NCBI GenBank assembly: GCA_003246295.1
Contig: QKAS01000053.1
Location: 1-46,947, forward strand
DNA: 46,947 nt
Direction of reading: 5' to 3'
DNA from: Clostridia bacterium
GTDB lineage: Bacteria; Bacillota; Clostridia; Lachnospirales; Lachnospiraceae
Shown: piece after piece, positions 8,963 to 17,655 of the stretch
How positions within the stretch are numbered: the first letter of the stretch is position 1
Layout of the letters: each line of letters begins with the position of its first letter
The notes under the pieces: model-generated
Seen by the model: the letters and a program-made list of their open reading frames with translations, nothing else
The model's database searches: none
What the model was told of the DNA's origin: nothing
Made by a program: the position numbers and the translations under genes

Positions 8963-9757
8963 TTATCGGTATAGTTCAGGTTGTGGTGGGTTGTTGTATT
9001 GTGATGCACTTGTTATAACCAACTCGTAATCATCAAAAGGAATATTATTATAATAAGAATCAAAAGGACTTCCATACTCTGCAATTCCAAAACTTCCTGG
9101 TATCAAATCATAGGCACCAGATTCTGTACACCCTATCAAATTCTCTCCTTGATAAAATAATACATAAGAAGAGATATAATCGATGGTCTGATCTGACTGG
9201 TTTGTGAATTTTGCAATAACACTTCCATTTGGACTAATGTTAGATGTCACATTTATTTGTTCTTTTAAGTCTTTATCAATATCTTTTTCAGTTGCTTTAA
9301 TTCCTCTGTATTGTACCTCATAATGATCATAAGGAAAATCTTCATTTGTCGTCTGATAAAGTACATTTGTTGCATAAACTGTACCTGGATATATATTAGA
9401 AAAATAAGCAGTTGAATAAGATAAAATATTTCCTTCTTGATCATAAAAAACAAAAAGTGGAGATATTTCTTTGTAATACTGATCATCATTTGACGAAATC
9501 TGAAGAATAATGGAAGAAGATGATTCTGTATAGATAGGGTTTAGATCTTCTGCAGAAATAAGTTCGTATTTGGTTTCAGCAGGAGAAGTAATATAATTTT
9601 CAAGACTACCCTGCATGGTATTGATTTGTTCTTGCATTGTTTTTAATGTTTCTTTTGTTTCATCTTCGGAAACAGTTTGCGGAACGTTTACATTAGAACA
9701 TCCACTTATTAATAGAGTTGCAGATAATAAAACTGTGATGAAGTAATTTTTTCTCAT
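8963..9757 (-). CDS. Putative secreted lipoprotein of unknown function
   Basis: The N-terminus is a lipoprotein signal: MRKNYF, a hydrophobic core, then the lipobox LISGC, placing lipidation at about Cys20. A short coiled-coil-like stretch (KTMQEQINTMQGSLENY) follows, then ~200 residues of extracytoplasmic sequence. It looks like two similar beta-rich halves, each with a line of the type IDYISSYVLFYQGENLIG or SPLFVFYDQEGNILSY and a closing DHYEVQ or DDYELV phrase. It is probably anchored on the outer face of the membrane. It lies 35 bases downstream of the flippase gene on the same strand, so they likely share a message. I do not recognise a named family and assign no function. Confidence 0.8.
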   Translation of the reverse strand: MRKNYFITVLLSATLLISGCSNVNVPQTVSEDETKETLKTMQEQINTMQGSLENYITSPAETKYELISAEDLNPIYTESSSSIILQISSNDDQYYKEISPLFVFYDQEGNILSYSTAYFSNIYPGTVYATNVLYQTTNEDFPYDHYEVQYRGIKATEKDIDKDLKEQINVTSNISPNGSVIAKFTNQSDQTIDYISSYVLFYQGENLIGCTESGAYDLIPGSFGIAEYGSPFDSYYNNIPFDDYELVITSASQYNNPPQPELYR

Positions 9758-9792
9758 TGAATCCCCCTTGTTCTTTAAGAAACTTGAATAGA

Positions 9793-11418
9793 TTATTTTA
9801 ATAATGGTTTTAATAGTCTTGCCATTTTAGTTCCCAAAGGCATTTCTTTTAATTCTTCGGTAGAGAAACATCTTAAAAGTGCAAGTAGAATAAAATAAGC
9901 GATGCTGCCAATTAGTATCGAACATAGTGTGCTGATAAGGTTAAAATCAATTAAGAAATTTAAACCTGAATATGTTAAAAAAACAATGATACCCATGATA
10001 AGTGATGATAATAATGGAACCAAAAAAGTTTTAATAATCTCTTGCGTATAATGAAGATGTTTTGAAACAGCATACCAGTTCAAAGCTGAAATTATTAAAG
10101 GAAATGTAATATTACCGATTAATAAAGCATATATACCAAGATCAGTAAAGAGCAATAACAAAACTACAATTATTATATGAATTACAAGTGAAAAGGCCGC
10201 ATGGTAAATAGGAAGTTTCATGTGATCCGTTCCCTGTAGAATAGAAGTTGTAATAGTTGACAAAGAATAAAAGATTATAGCTGATGTACCGAAAATCATT
10301 AAAGTAACAACGGTATCCTGATACAAAGTAAGGCTTGGAAAGAGTAACATAATAATAGGTCTTGCAAGAACCGAAAGACCAACTGCAGATGGAAAAGCAA
10401 TGCACATATTAAACTTTATAACGCCACCAATCTTATCATGGAGATCATAGGTATTACGTTTGCTGGAAGCGGCAATACTAGGTATCGTTGAGGCCGCCAT
10501 AGCGGATGCTACAGCAACGGGTACATTAATTAAAAGGTTATATTGTGAATTGAAAGCTCCCTGTAATGAACTGACAACAACACTTTCGATTCCTTTGTTA
10601 AGCATAATGTTACCAAATATCAAATCATCAAGAGTATACCCTAACTGGTAAACTGTCTGGCTGAATATAATGGGAATTACAGTTAAAAATAGTGCCTTAT
10701 AAATTTCTCCATTAGTCTCATCAATTGGAGTTCTGTCACGATCAATCTGTTTCATTAAAGTTGGTCGATAGATCATAAAGACAATTAATAAGAATACCAA
10801 AGCAGTAAAAGCACCAGCAAAAGTACCACAGATTCCACCTGCAGCGCCATATGCCGAGACATTAGGGGAAGTTGCATATACTTTCATAAAGAGATATATA
10901 GCAGCAACACTGACAACGGCATTAATAATTTGTTCAAAAATTTGTGATAAAGCCGTTGGTATCATTGTATTTTTTCCCTGATACAATCCACGAAATACGC
11001 CAAGTAAAGCCATAATAAAAGTTGTTGGTGCAACAATTTTTAAAGGTTCAGATAGACCATTTCGTGCATAAATTCCTTCCAAAAAATCTGAACCAAAATA
11101 AATTAAGGAACATGCAATCGTACCTGAAATCAAGGCAAAAAGTAAAGCATTCCGAAAGATATGGAATGCATTTCTATATTCTTTATTTGAACATCTCTGT
11201 GAAACAAGTTTTGATACAGCAAGTGGAAGACTATAAGAAGAAAGAGTCAGCGTGATATTATAGATACCAAATGCGACTGAATAAATACCGTTTCCTTCTT
11301 CACCCAACATATTAGCCATAGGTATTCTGTATATTAAACCTATTAGTCTTGTAATAATTCCAGCAATTGCTAGAATACTGCCCTGCATCAATAGATTTTT
11401 TTTTGTTTGTTTTGTCAT
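9793..11418 (-). CDS. MOP-superfamily lipid flippase (SpoVB/YtgP/MurJ-like)
   Basis: 541 residues with about 14 membrane segments, the usual count for polysaccharide/lipid II exporters. The N-terminal signature GIITRLIGLIYRIPMANMLGEEGNGIY is typical of the SpoVB/YtgP branch, which moves undecaprenyl-linked cell-wall precursors to the outer leaflet. SLPLAVSKLVSQR and FRGLYQGKNTMIPTALSQIFEQ also match that branch. The plausible role is lipid II or other glycan export. YtgP serves as MurJ in Bacillus, but the sequence alone does not separate a vegetative MurJ from a sporulation SpoVB paralogue. Start ATG 11418 has GAGGTG 7 bases upstream; a lipoprotein gene follows in the same unit. Confidence 0.88.
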   Translation of the reverse strand: MTKQTKKNLLMQGSILAIAGIITRLIGLIYRIPMANMLGEEGNGIYSVAFGIYNITLTLSSYSLPLAVSKLVSQRCSNKEYRNAFHIFRNALLFALISGTIACSLIYFGSDFLEGIYARNGLSEPLKIVAPTTFIMALLGVFRGLYQGKNTMIPTALSQIFEQIINAVVSVAAIYLFMKVYATSPNVSAYGAAGGICGTFAGAFTALVFLLIVFMIYRPTLMKQIDRDRTPIDETNGEIYKALFLTVIPIIFSQTVYQLGYTLDDLIFGNIMLNKGIESVVVSSLQGAFNSQYNLLINVPVAVASAMAASTIPSIAASSKRNTYDLHDKIGGVIKFNMCIAFPSAVGLSVLARPIIMLLFPSLTLYQDTVVTLMIFGTSAIIFYSLSTITTSILQGTDHMKLPIYHAAFSLVIHIIIVVLLLLFTDLGIYALLIGNITFPLIISALNWYAVSKHLHYTQEIIKTFLVPLLSSLIMGIIVFLTYSGLNFLIDFNLISTLCSILIGSIAYFILLALLRCFSTEELKEMPLGTKMARLLKPLLK

Positions 11419-11441
11419 GGTAACACCTCAGTTCTCTATTC

Positions 11442-11470
11442 AATATACTATATAGAGAAAAAGCATTCAA
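11442..11470 (-). promoter_or_regulatory. Promoter of flippase-lipoprotein unit
   Basis: On the minus strand TTGAAT (11465-11470), 17 bases, TATATT (11442-11447), about 25 bases upstream of the start codon. Confidence 0.6.
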
Positions 11471-11640
11471 TACAAAATTCAAGGAAAAGGTATGAATACA
11501 AAATAATAATAATTTCTTAATTATTAATGAGTTATTCACAGAAGCTTCAAACATTATCCAACTTTTCAACACATTTCATTGATATGATAAGAATATCAAA
11601 AGAGATTTTGATATTAATCTTTTTCATTACTCCCCTTTTT

Positions 11641-11672
11641 AAAAGCCGTTGTTTTCACAACGGCTTTTGTGT
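11641..11672 (-). terminator. Terminator of the CheX operon, probably bidirectional
   Basis: A perfect 12-bp inverted repeat (AAAAGCCGTTGT / ACAACGGCTTTT) with a 4-base loop. On the minus strand it follows the CheX stop codon and runs into a T-rich tract; on the plus strand TTTTGTGTTG follows. Confidence 0.85.
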
Positions 11673-11715
11673 TGTATCTATAATAAAGAAGATAAAACCA
11701 GTTTCTATCATGAAA

Positions 11716-12174
11716 TTACTCAAGTGAAATATTAATATGAAAAGGATGTTGCTCGGCATTCATTTCAACACAAATGACTCTTGAAGCATTCATTTTAACA
11801 GAAACTTCGTTTCCATAAAGCATTGTGGGCGTTGAAATATCAACGGTAATGCCAACATTTGAAAAAATAGTAGCAGCTGTTGCAGTCAACATATTTGCTA
11901 ACTCTGAAACAGCACTTTGTGCCATGTCATCAAATTCTGCTACAGGCATTCCCATCATCATAGTAGATGCAATACTTTTAGCATGTTCCAGGTTCATAAA
12001 ATAAACAACATTTCCCTTAACTTCTCCAACAATACCAACAACAATAAAAACACCTGTATCAATCAGTTGCTTTCCCTTTACACTGACAGTACCTTTTTGA
12101 ATGGAAGTAAAACCAAGTTGAGGCATTATAGTCATAAAAGATTCTATAAATGGATTAATATATTTTACATCCAA
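11716..12174 (-). CDS. cheX: CheX-family chemotaxis protein
   Basis: 152 residues, the normal size of CheX, a phosphatase that dephosphorylates CheY-P to reset flagellar signalling. The conserved helix reads SAVSELANMLTATAATIFS, with the catalytic-type Glu91 and Asn94 (ExxN) that insert into the CheY active site. The rest follows the CheC/CheX fold (GVFIVVGIVGEVKGNVVYFM, then TPTMLYGNEVSVKM). Its first codons overlap the last 10 bases of the upstream CheY-CheX gene, so the two are translationally coupled. It is the last gene before the terminator at 11641. CheX rather than CheC is favoured because only one ExxN helix is present. Confidence 0.85.
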   Translation of the reverse strand: MDVKYINPFIESFMTIMPQLGFTSIQKGTVSVKGKQLIDTGVFIVVGIVGEVKGNVVYFMNLEHAKSIASTMMMGMPVAEFDDMAQSAVSELANMLTATAATIFSNVGITVDISTPTMLYGNEVSVKMNASRVICVEMNAEQHPFHINISLE

Positions 12175-13028
12175 TGATCATCACCCCTTTGAAAACCGAC
12201 ATTAATCAGAATATCACCAAAATCAGTTTCTGCTAATGCAGAGAATGTTTTATATGATGGTGCAGAAATATGAACTTGCTCTCCATGCATAATGGTAGGT
12301 GGTGCAACGCGAAGACCATAAGCTTTATTCCTTCTATTTAAAATAGAACATGCATTTCCAGATATTATATTAGCAAGTTCACCTATTGCGGCTAGTATTT
12401 CATCATTTCCGGAAGGATTTCTTTTTAAGATAGAGGACACAACACGCTCCGCTGTTTCCATCTTCATATCCAGAAGCATTCGTCCAGAAAAACTACCAAT
12501 AATTCCCATAATAATAGTAAGTCCAGCACTTGAATGTTCCTCATGGTGAAATGATTCTTTTTTGTAATGTAAAAGAGTTTTTGTCATTTTATTCATTCCA
12601 TCAAGCATAGCTTCTTTAAATACATTTGAGAACTCAGAATCAAGCGTCTGAAAGAGCTCTTCATGATCCGTGATACGATGTATCAGTGTTAAGAGTTCGT
12701 CTGAATCAACAGGTTTTTGAATGTAACCGGATGCCTTATTTTTTTTTGCTTCCTGTACAATTTCATCGTCCATCATGGAGCTGATAATGATTACTTTTGT
12801 TGAAGGACTAATTGCATGCACAGCTCTTGTACATTCAAATCCATCTGTGCCAGGTAGCGTCATATCCATTGTTACAAGATTAGGTTTTGTATTCTTTACG
12901 ACATCCTTCACTTCCTCAAGTGAGCTTGCTTCTCCCACAACCTCAAAGCCGGCATCCTCCAAAACACCACGGATTACGGCGATGGAAAAGGGAGAATCAT
13001 CAACAATTACAATCCTCAGTTCAGCCAT
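12165..13028 (-). CDS. CheY receiver fused to a CheX-like phosphatase domain
   Basis: Two domains. Residues 1-120 are a response-regulator receiver with the acidic pair Asp10-Asp11, phospho-acceptor Asp55 (LVTMDMTLPG), Ser83/Ser84 and Lys105 (GYIQKPV). After a linker, residues ~165-287 are a CheX domain with GELANIISGNACS carrying Glu217 and Asn220. The second half ends with the family phrase PTIMHGEQVHI. No DNA-binding output domain is present. Such an arrangement could be a phosphate sink, or a regulator that controls its own lifetime or that of CheY-P; this is inference. It overlaps the separate cheX gene by 10 bases. ATG 13028 has AAAGG about 12 bases upstream. Confidence 0.85.
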   Translation of the reverse strand: MAELRIVIVDDSPFSIAVIRGVLEDAGFEVVGEASSLEEVKDVVKNTKPNLVTMDMTLPGTDGFECTRAVHAISPSTKVIIISSMMDDEIVQEAKKNKASGYIQKPVDSDELLTLIHRITDHEELFQTLDSEFSNVFKEAMLDGMNKMTKTLLHYKKESFHHEEHSSAGLTIIMGIIGSFSGRMLLDMKMETAERVVSSILKRNPSGNDEILAAIGELANIISGNACSILNRRNKAYGLRVAPPTIMHGEQVHISAPSYKTFSALAETDFGDILINVGFQRGDDHWM

Positions 13029-13191
13029 AATATTACCAACCTTTCAAATGTATTCCTATTATAAAGTTAGTCAAATAAATATGAAAATAACAATTAATAT
13101 AGAAATAATAATTGTTTTATAGGTACTGTAATTTTACTATAAATATTAACAAATGTCACTTCATTTTATACATAAAAGCAGTTCAATTTAA

Positions 13192-13220
13192 ACAAAAAAA
13201 ACCTGGTATACAACCAGGTT
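13192..13220 (-). terminator. Terminator of tRNA-Pro
   Basis: On the minus strand a 7-bp stem AACCTGG/CCAGGTT with a 7-base loop is followed by a run of T residues, directly after the tRNA. Confidence 0.85.
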
Positions 13221-13224
13221 ATCA

Positions 13225-13298
13225 TCGAAGCGACGGGATTCGAACCCACGACCTCTGCGTCCCGAACGCAGCGCTCTACCAAACTGAGCCACGCTTCG
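13225..13298 (-). tRNA. tRNA-Pro (anticodon CGG)
   Basis: Minus-strand cloverleaf: acceptor CGAAGCG/CGCTTCG, D arm GGCTCAGTTTGGTAGAGC, anticodon stem CTGCG/CGCAG around TTCGGGA giving CGG (reads CCG), T arm GTGGGTTCGAATCCCGT, discriminator A. CCA is not encoded. Single gene with its own promoter. Confidence 0.95.
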
Positions 13299-13320
13299 TA
13301 AACAGGAATGAAACAAGTAG

Positions 13321-13349
13321 ATGATACAATAAATAAAAATAAAAGTCAA
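13321..13349 (-). promoter_or_regulatory. Promoter of tRNA-Pro
   Basis: On the minus strand TTGACT (13344-13349), 17 bases, TATCAT (13321-13326), about 23 bases before the tRNA 5' end. Confidence 0.75.
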
Positions 13350-13520
13350 ACAGAAATTAGGTACTTCAAGAGCTAAAATATTATTATAACCAAGGTATTT
13401 AAACACGATAGATACAGATTTTATCAATAAAAAACAATTATTATTTTACATGTTTTATACACATTATTCAAATAGAACACATAGTATTCTGCTTATTGTA
13501 TTAGTTGTCAAAATATTATA

Positions 13521-13549
13521 TTGTATGGTCATATGAAAAGTGGTAGGAT
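13521..13549 (+). promoter_or_regulatory. Possible promoter of the chemoreceptor
   Basis: TTGTAT (13521-13526), 17 bases, TAGGAT (13544-13549), about 40 bases before the start codon. No sigma-28 box was found here. Apart from this and the tRNA-Pro promoter, bases 13350-13520 show only A/T-rich DNA. Confidence 0.4.
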
Positions 13550-13587
13550 ATATTTATAAAAGTATATCTTATAAAGGGGGGTCTATC

Positions 13588-15648
13588 ATGAAATATAATA
13601 AAAAAATTAGTACAAAAATGTTAGGAGTAATTTTACCTGTAGTCATTGTATCAATGGCAGTTCTTACTTTGATTAGTGTTTCAACAAGTAAAAATATTAT
13701 TAATCAACAAATCAGTGAAAGAATGAATACAGAGCTGATTGCTCAAATGAACGGAATTAATGAGCAGTTAAATATCGTTGGTAGAACATCAAGGGATCTT
13801 TCAAAAATGGTCGGAAGTACATATCAGAATATTTCAATTACATTCTATGAAGAAATTCTAAAGCAAATAACAGCAGATAATTCAAATGTGCTTGGCTGTG
13901 GTATTTGGTTTGAGCCATATGCATTTGATTCACAGCAGGAGTATATGGGTCCATATGTTTATAAAGATGGATCGGAATTAAATTTAACCTATGATTATTC
14001 TAATTCTGAGTACGATTATTTTAATCAGGAGTATTATTTAAATGGTATCAACAGCAAAGACAACTATGTATTCACTGATCCTTATTACGATGAGACAATG
14101 GGAAAAACCATGACATCATGCACTATGCCAATTACAAATGATGAAGATAAAATAATTGGTGTTATAACGGTTGACATGGAGCTTACAACCATACAGAACC
14201 TAATAGCATCTATTCAAGTTGGTCAAAATGGCTCTGCTATTCTGACAACGGCATCAGGTGCTTATATTGGAACTAAAGAGGCAGAAAAAATAGAGCAGTC
14301 CTTGAATATGACACAAGAAGAAAATGTCTCATTATCGGATGCTGCAAATGTAATTATAAATTCTGATAAAGGGTTAACTACTTTTTCAGATCAAAATGAA
14401 ACATACAATTTATACTATGATACAGTACCAGGTGTTGGTTGGAAATTAATGGTAAGAATGCCACAATCAGAACTGGCACAGCCTGTTATAGATTTAACTA
14501 TTAAATTACTTATTATTTGTATGATTGCAATTGTATTAGTCATCGTTGTTGTATTGTTTGTTGTAAAATGGATTGCTGGAAATTTAAAGAAAGTTGCAAA
14601 ATTTGCAGGATTTTTATCAGAAGGAGATTTTACAGTTGCGCCATTAGATATTCATGGTAAAGATGAACTTGCTTATATGGGTTCCTCCCTAAATGAAATG
14701 TATCGCAAAAATAAAGAAGTGATAACAAATATTGCATCTCAATCAGAAAGTATAGAACGATCCAGTAATAAATTAAGTGATTCTTCAACAGTTCTTTTGG
14801 ATCAGTTTGCACAAATTGAAGATTATATGTCTAAGGTAAATGAGGCGATGATGTCTTCAAGTGCGGCTTCAGAAGAAGTAAATGCCTCCGTTGAGGAAGT
14901 GAATTCCTCCGTTAATGTTCTTTCTGGTGAAACAGACAAAAGCCGACAGCTGGCAGATGAAATCAGGTCAAGAGCGAAATCAATTGAGTTAAAAAGTAAA
15001 GAAGCATTTGATAATGCGAATAAATTATCAAATGAGTTTGAAGTAAACTTAAGTACGAGTATAGAGAATGCAAAAGTAGTAGAATCTATTGGTACCATGG
15101 CAAATGTAATTTCCAATATTGCGGAGCAAATTAATTTATTATCATTAAATGCCTCTATTGAGGCTGCAAGAGCAGGGGAGCAAGGAAAAGGATTTGCAGT
15201 TGTAGCAGGTGAAATAGGTAAACTAGCAGGTGAAACATCAAAAGCTGTAGATCAAATTCAGAAGACGATTGTAGATGTCCAGGGAGCATTTGACAGACTC
15301 ACCGATGACTCTAAGTCATTACTTCTATTTTTAACAAAAACTGTAACCCCAGATTATGGTGCATTTGTTGACACGGCACGTCAGTATGGACTGGATGCAG
15401 AAGCAATTGAAATCTTTTCAAACAAACTTGCTGTCATGTCAGAAGATATTGAAAGAATAATGGGAGAAGTTGGATCTGCGATACAGAATATTGCAGAATC
15501 AGCACAAAGTACAGCAGATAACAGTAGTAGAACCATGGAATCCGTAAATGAAGTCTCAGGTGTAGTTGATGAAGTATCTGATATGTCGAAAGAACAACAA
15601 AGTATTGCAGGAGATTTAAGCGAGGTGGTAAGGACATTTAAACTCTAG
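13588..15648 (+). CDS. Methyl-accepting chemotaxis protein with dCache sensor
   Basis: 686 residues in the usual receptor order. A membrane segment at ~11-31 leads to an extracellular double-Cache sensor to ~300 ([38 protein letters not shown] are typical). A second membrane segment is at ~301-330, then HAMP, then a long coiled-coil signalling domain. The hairpin tip that contacts CheA/CheW is intact ([20 protein letters not shown] and [18 protein letters not shown]). dCache receptors commonly bind amino acids or organic acids; the ligand cannot be read here. ATG 13588 has AAAGGGGGG upstream; an in-frame GTG-type extension to 13540 lacks one. It sits beside the CheX genes on the opposite strand. 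Confidence 0.93.
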   Translation: MKYNKKISTKMLGVILPVVIVSMAVLTLISVSTSKNIINQQISERMNTELIAQMNGINEQLNIVGRTSRDLSKMVGSTYQNISITFYEEILKQITADNSNVLGCGIWFEPYAFDSQQEYMGPYVYKDGSELNLTYDYSNSEYDYFNQEYYLNGINSKDNYVFTDPYYDETMGKTMTSCTMPITNDEDKIIGVITVDMELTTIQNLIASIQVGQNGSAILTTASGAYIGTKEAEKIEQSLNMTQEENVSLSDAANVIINSDKGLTTFSDQNETYNLYYDTVPGVGWKLMVRMPQSELAQPVIDLTIKLLIICMIAIVLVIVVVLFVVKWIAGNLKKVAKFAGFLSEGDFTVAPLDIHGKDELAYMGSSLNEMYRKNKEVITNIASQSESIERSSNKLSDSSTVLLDQFAQIEDYMSKVNEAMMSSSAASEEVNASVEEVNSSVNVLSGETDKSRQLADEIRSRAKSIELKSKEAFDNANKLSNEFEVNLSTSIENAKVVESIGTMANVISNIAEQINLLSLNASIEAARAGEQGKGFAVVAGEIGKLAGETSKAVDQIQKTIVDVQGAFDRLTDDSKSLLLFLTKTVTPDYGAFVDTARQYGLDAEAIEIFSNKLAVMSEDIERIMGEVGSAIQNIAESAQSTADNSSRTMESVNEVSGVVDEVSDMSKEQQSIAGDLSEVVRTFKL

Positions 15649-15743
15649 ACACTTCTTGAAAGATATTTAGTGAAATAGACGATCTATTGTCTCTTTAATT
15701 TTATCAAGTACATAAATCTATTTTGTCAAATCTATCATTAGGC

Positions 15744-15772
15744 TGGACAGTACTCATTCGAAACGTTACAAT
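15744..15772 (+). promoter_or_regulatory. Promoter of the HAD phosphatase gene
   Basis: TGGACA (15744-15749), 17 bases, TACAAT (15767-15772), about 30 bases before the start codon. Confidence 0.65.
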
Positions 15773-15804
15773 AATGCTGTAAAAAAAGGATGGAGACGTT
15801 TATA

Positions 15805-16473
15805 ATGAATAAAGCAGTTGTATTTGATATGGATGGTGTATTATTTGATTCAGAGAGAATTATTTCACAAATATGGAGAGAGATTGCAGTTATTGATGGG
15901 ATTGACGCCAATCAGATGGAGATTGCAATAAAAAAATGTACGGGACTTAATCATACAGATATCAGTATTTTCTTTCATAGACATTTTGGATCCGATTTTA
16001 ATTATAACGAATTTAGGAATCGTGCAGCCATGATGTTTCATAACAAAGTAGATATAGAGGGACTTCCAATTAAAAAAGGAGTATATGAAATTTTAAAATA
16101 TTTGTCGGAAAGTACTTACAAAATTGGGCTGGCATCATCTTCATCAACAGAAAGTATTCATAAAAATTTAAAACGTGCAGACATAACGGATTATTTTCAA
16201 GTGATTGTTGGTGGTGATATGGTGGAACATAGTAAGCCAGAACCCGATATATATTTAAAAGCGTGTAGCAGTCTTGGTGTCAATCCAGAAAAAAGTATCG
16301 CAATTGAAGATTCACCAAATGGAATTCGTTCCGCAAAATCAGCAGGTATGCTTCCAATTATGGTTCCTGATATGATACAGCCAAGTGAAGAGATTACCGC
16401 AATATTATATCGTCAATATGAATCATTACTAGATGTGATGGAACATTTAAAAGAAATTGAAAACAGAGCATAG
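15805..16473 (+). CDS. HAD-family hydrolase, beta-phosphoglucomutase-like
   Basis: About 222 residues. HAD motif I is FDMDGVLFDSE with nucleophile Asp8 and acid/base Asp10; motif II is GLASSSS; motif III has the Lys in EHSKPEPDIY; motif IV is IAIEDSPNGIRSA with the acidic metal ligands. The helical cap and the DMDGV/KPEPDIY combination place it in the subfamily of phosphoglucomutases and sugar-phosphate phosphatases. A sugar-phosphate substrate is likely but unspecified. Start ATG 15805 is preferred because GGAG lies 10 bases upstream; an in-frame ATG at 15790 is too close to its purine tract. It stands alone, between its own promoter at 15744 and the terminator at 16520. Confidence 0.85.
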   Translation: MNKAVVFDMDGVLFDSERIISQIWREIAVIDGIDANQMEIAIKKCTGLNHTDISIFFHRHFGSDFNYNEFRNRAAMMFHNKVDIEGLPIKKGVYEILKYLSESTYKIGLASSSSTESIHKNLKRADITDYFQVIVGGDMVEHSKPEPDIYLKACSSLGVNPEKSIAIEDSPNGIRSAKSAGMLPIMVPDMIQPSEEITAILYRQYESLLDVMEHLKEIENRA

Positions 16474-16519
16474 ACTTTGTATTCTAATATGTTAGAAATT
16501 TATTTACTGAATAAGATTG

Positions 16520-16566
16520 GGGAACTTAATTTCTGCTTATATCATAGAAATTTAAGTTCCCTTTTT
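16520..16566 (+). terminator. Terminator after the HAD gene
   Basis: A long hairpin (GGGAACTTAA...TTTCT paired with AGAAATTTAAGTTCCC, one bulge) followed by five T residues. Confidence 0.85.
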
Positions 16567-16586
16567 ACGAGCAATTAATTTAGCAT

Positions 16587-16636
16587 ACAAAAAAAGCACC
16601 AACCCCAAGGCTCATATGTCCTCAAAACTAGTGCTT
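16587..16636 (-). terminator. Terminator of tRNA-Lys
   Basis: On the minus strand the stem AAGCAC/GTGCTT with a loop of about 31 bases is followed by seven T residues. The stem is short, so the call is moderate. Confidence 0.6.
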
Positions 16637-16638
16637 AG

Positions 16639-16711
16639 TGCGCTTTCAGGGGCTCGAACCCTGGACACCCTGATTAAGAGTCAGGTGCTCTACCAACTGA
16701 GCTAAAAACGC
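16639..16711 (-). tRNA. tRNA-Lys (anticodon CTT)
   Basis: Minus-strand cloverleaf of 73 bases: acceptor GCGTTTT/AAAGCGC (one G-U pair), D arm AGCTCAGTTGGTAGAGC, anticodon stem CCTGA/TCAGG around CTCTTAA giving CTT (reads AAG), T arm CAGGGTTCGAGCCCCTG, discriminator A. CCA is not encoded. Confidence 0.95.
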
Positions 16712-16735
16712 AAATAATTTCATAACGCAAACGTA

Positions 16736-16764
16736 ATTATAATATATCAATTTGCAGTTTGCAA
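16736..16764 (-). promoter_or_regulatory. Promoter of tRNA-Lys
   Basis: On the minus strand TTGCAA (16759-16764), 17 bases, TATAAT (16736-16741), about 25 bases before the tRNA. Confidence 0.75.
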
Positions 16765-16794
16765 GAGTTTTTTAAAATTTAAAACGATAAAAGC

Positions 16795-16822
16795 TTGTAA
16801 CTCGCTATTTTTCAAGTATAAT
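16795..16822 (+). promoter_or_regulatory. Promoter of tatD-rsmA
   Basis: TTGTAA (16795-16800), 16 bases, TATAAT (16817-16822), about 50 bases before the tatD start. Confidence 0.65.
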
Positions 16823-16874
16823 TTACATTATGATGTTTTTAAAGCAATCTAAAGAGAGAACAGAGAGGCTAAAA

Positions 16875-17654
16875 ATGAAATTTTTTGACAGCCATGCACA
16901 TTATGATGATGATGCATTTCAAGAGGATAGAGAGGATTTATTGTCTTCTTTGCAAGAGAAGGGAGTAACACATGTTGTAAATGTAGGAGCAGATATAGCA
17001 TCTACAAAAAAAACAATATTACTATGTGAACAGTATGAATTTATTTATGGGGCAGCAGGTATTCATCCAGAGGCCGCAGATCATATCTCTAATAAAGAGC
17101 TTGATTGGTTAAGAGAACAATATCACCATCCAAAGATTGTTGCAGTTGGTGAAATTGGTCTTGACTATTACTGGAAGGAGGTAGATCCTACAGTACAAAA
17201 AGAGATATTTGCGGCACAGCTTGAATTTAGCAAAGAAACAAAGCTGCCGGTAATCATACATTCACGTGATGCTTCAAAAGACACCCTTGAAATGTTGCAG
17301 TCTTTTTATAAAAAATCGACATTGCAAGGTATAATACACTGTTATTCATATTCTAAAGAAACGGCAAGAGAGTATCTTGATATGGGGTTTTACTTTGGAA
17401 TTGGAGGTGTGATTTCATTTACTAATGCTAAGAAATTAAAAGAAGCAGTTGAATATATTCCTATCGAAAATATAGTTCTGGAAACAGACTGTCCATATCT
17501 GGCACCAGTTCCATATAGAGGGAAAAGAAATTCTTCATTATATCTACCTGAAATCGGAAAAGAACTTGCAGCAGTAAAACAATTAGATTTTGAAGAAGCA
17601 ATGAGCATTATATATGAAAATACATTTCGGGTTTATAAAATAGGAAGGAATTAA
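16875..17654 (+). CDS. tatD: TatD-family metal-dependent DNase
   Basis: 259 residues, normal for TatD. The metal site begins with FFDSHAHYD (His7, His9), continues with Glu in AVGEIGLDYYW, His in PVIIHSRDA and HCYSYS, and ends with the Asp of LETDCPYLAPVPYRG. These are the amidohydrolase-fold ligands of TatD, a 3'-5' exonuclease and repair-linked hydrolase. Start ATG 16875 has GAGAGG about 6 bases upstream; an in-frame ATG at 16830 begins within the promoter leader. The stop is one base from the rsmA start, and the tatD-rsmA pairing is common in Firmicutes, which supports both calls. Confidence 0.92.
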   Translation: MKFFDSHAHYDDDAFQEDREDLLSSLQEKGVTHVVNVGADIASTKKTILLCEQYEFIYGAAGIHPEAADHISNKELDWLREQYHHPKIVAVGEIGLDYYWKEVDPTVQKEIFAAQLEFSKETKLPVIIHSRDASKDTLEMLQSFYKKSTLQGIIHCYSYSKETAREYLDMGFYFGIGGVISFTNAKKLKEAVEYIPIENIVLETDCPYLAPVPYRGKRNSSLYLPEIGKELAAVKQLDFEEAMSIIYENTFRVYKIGRN

Positions 17655-17655
17655 T

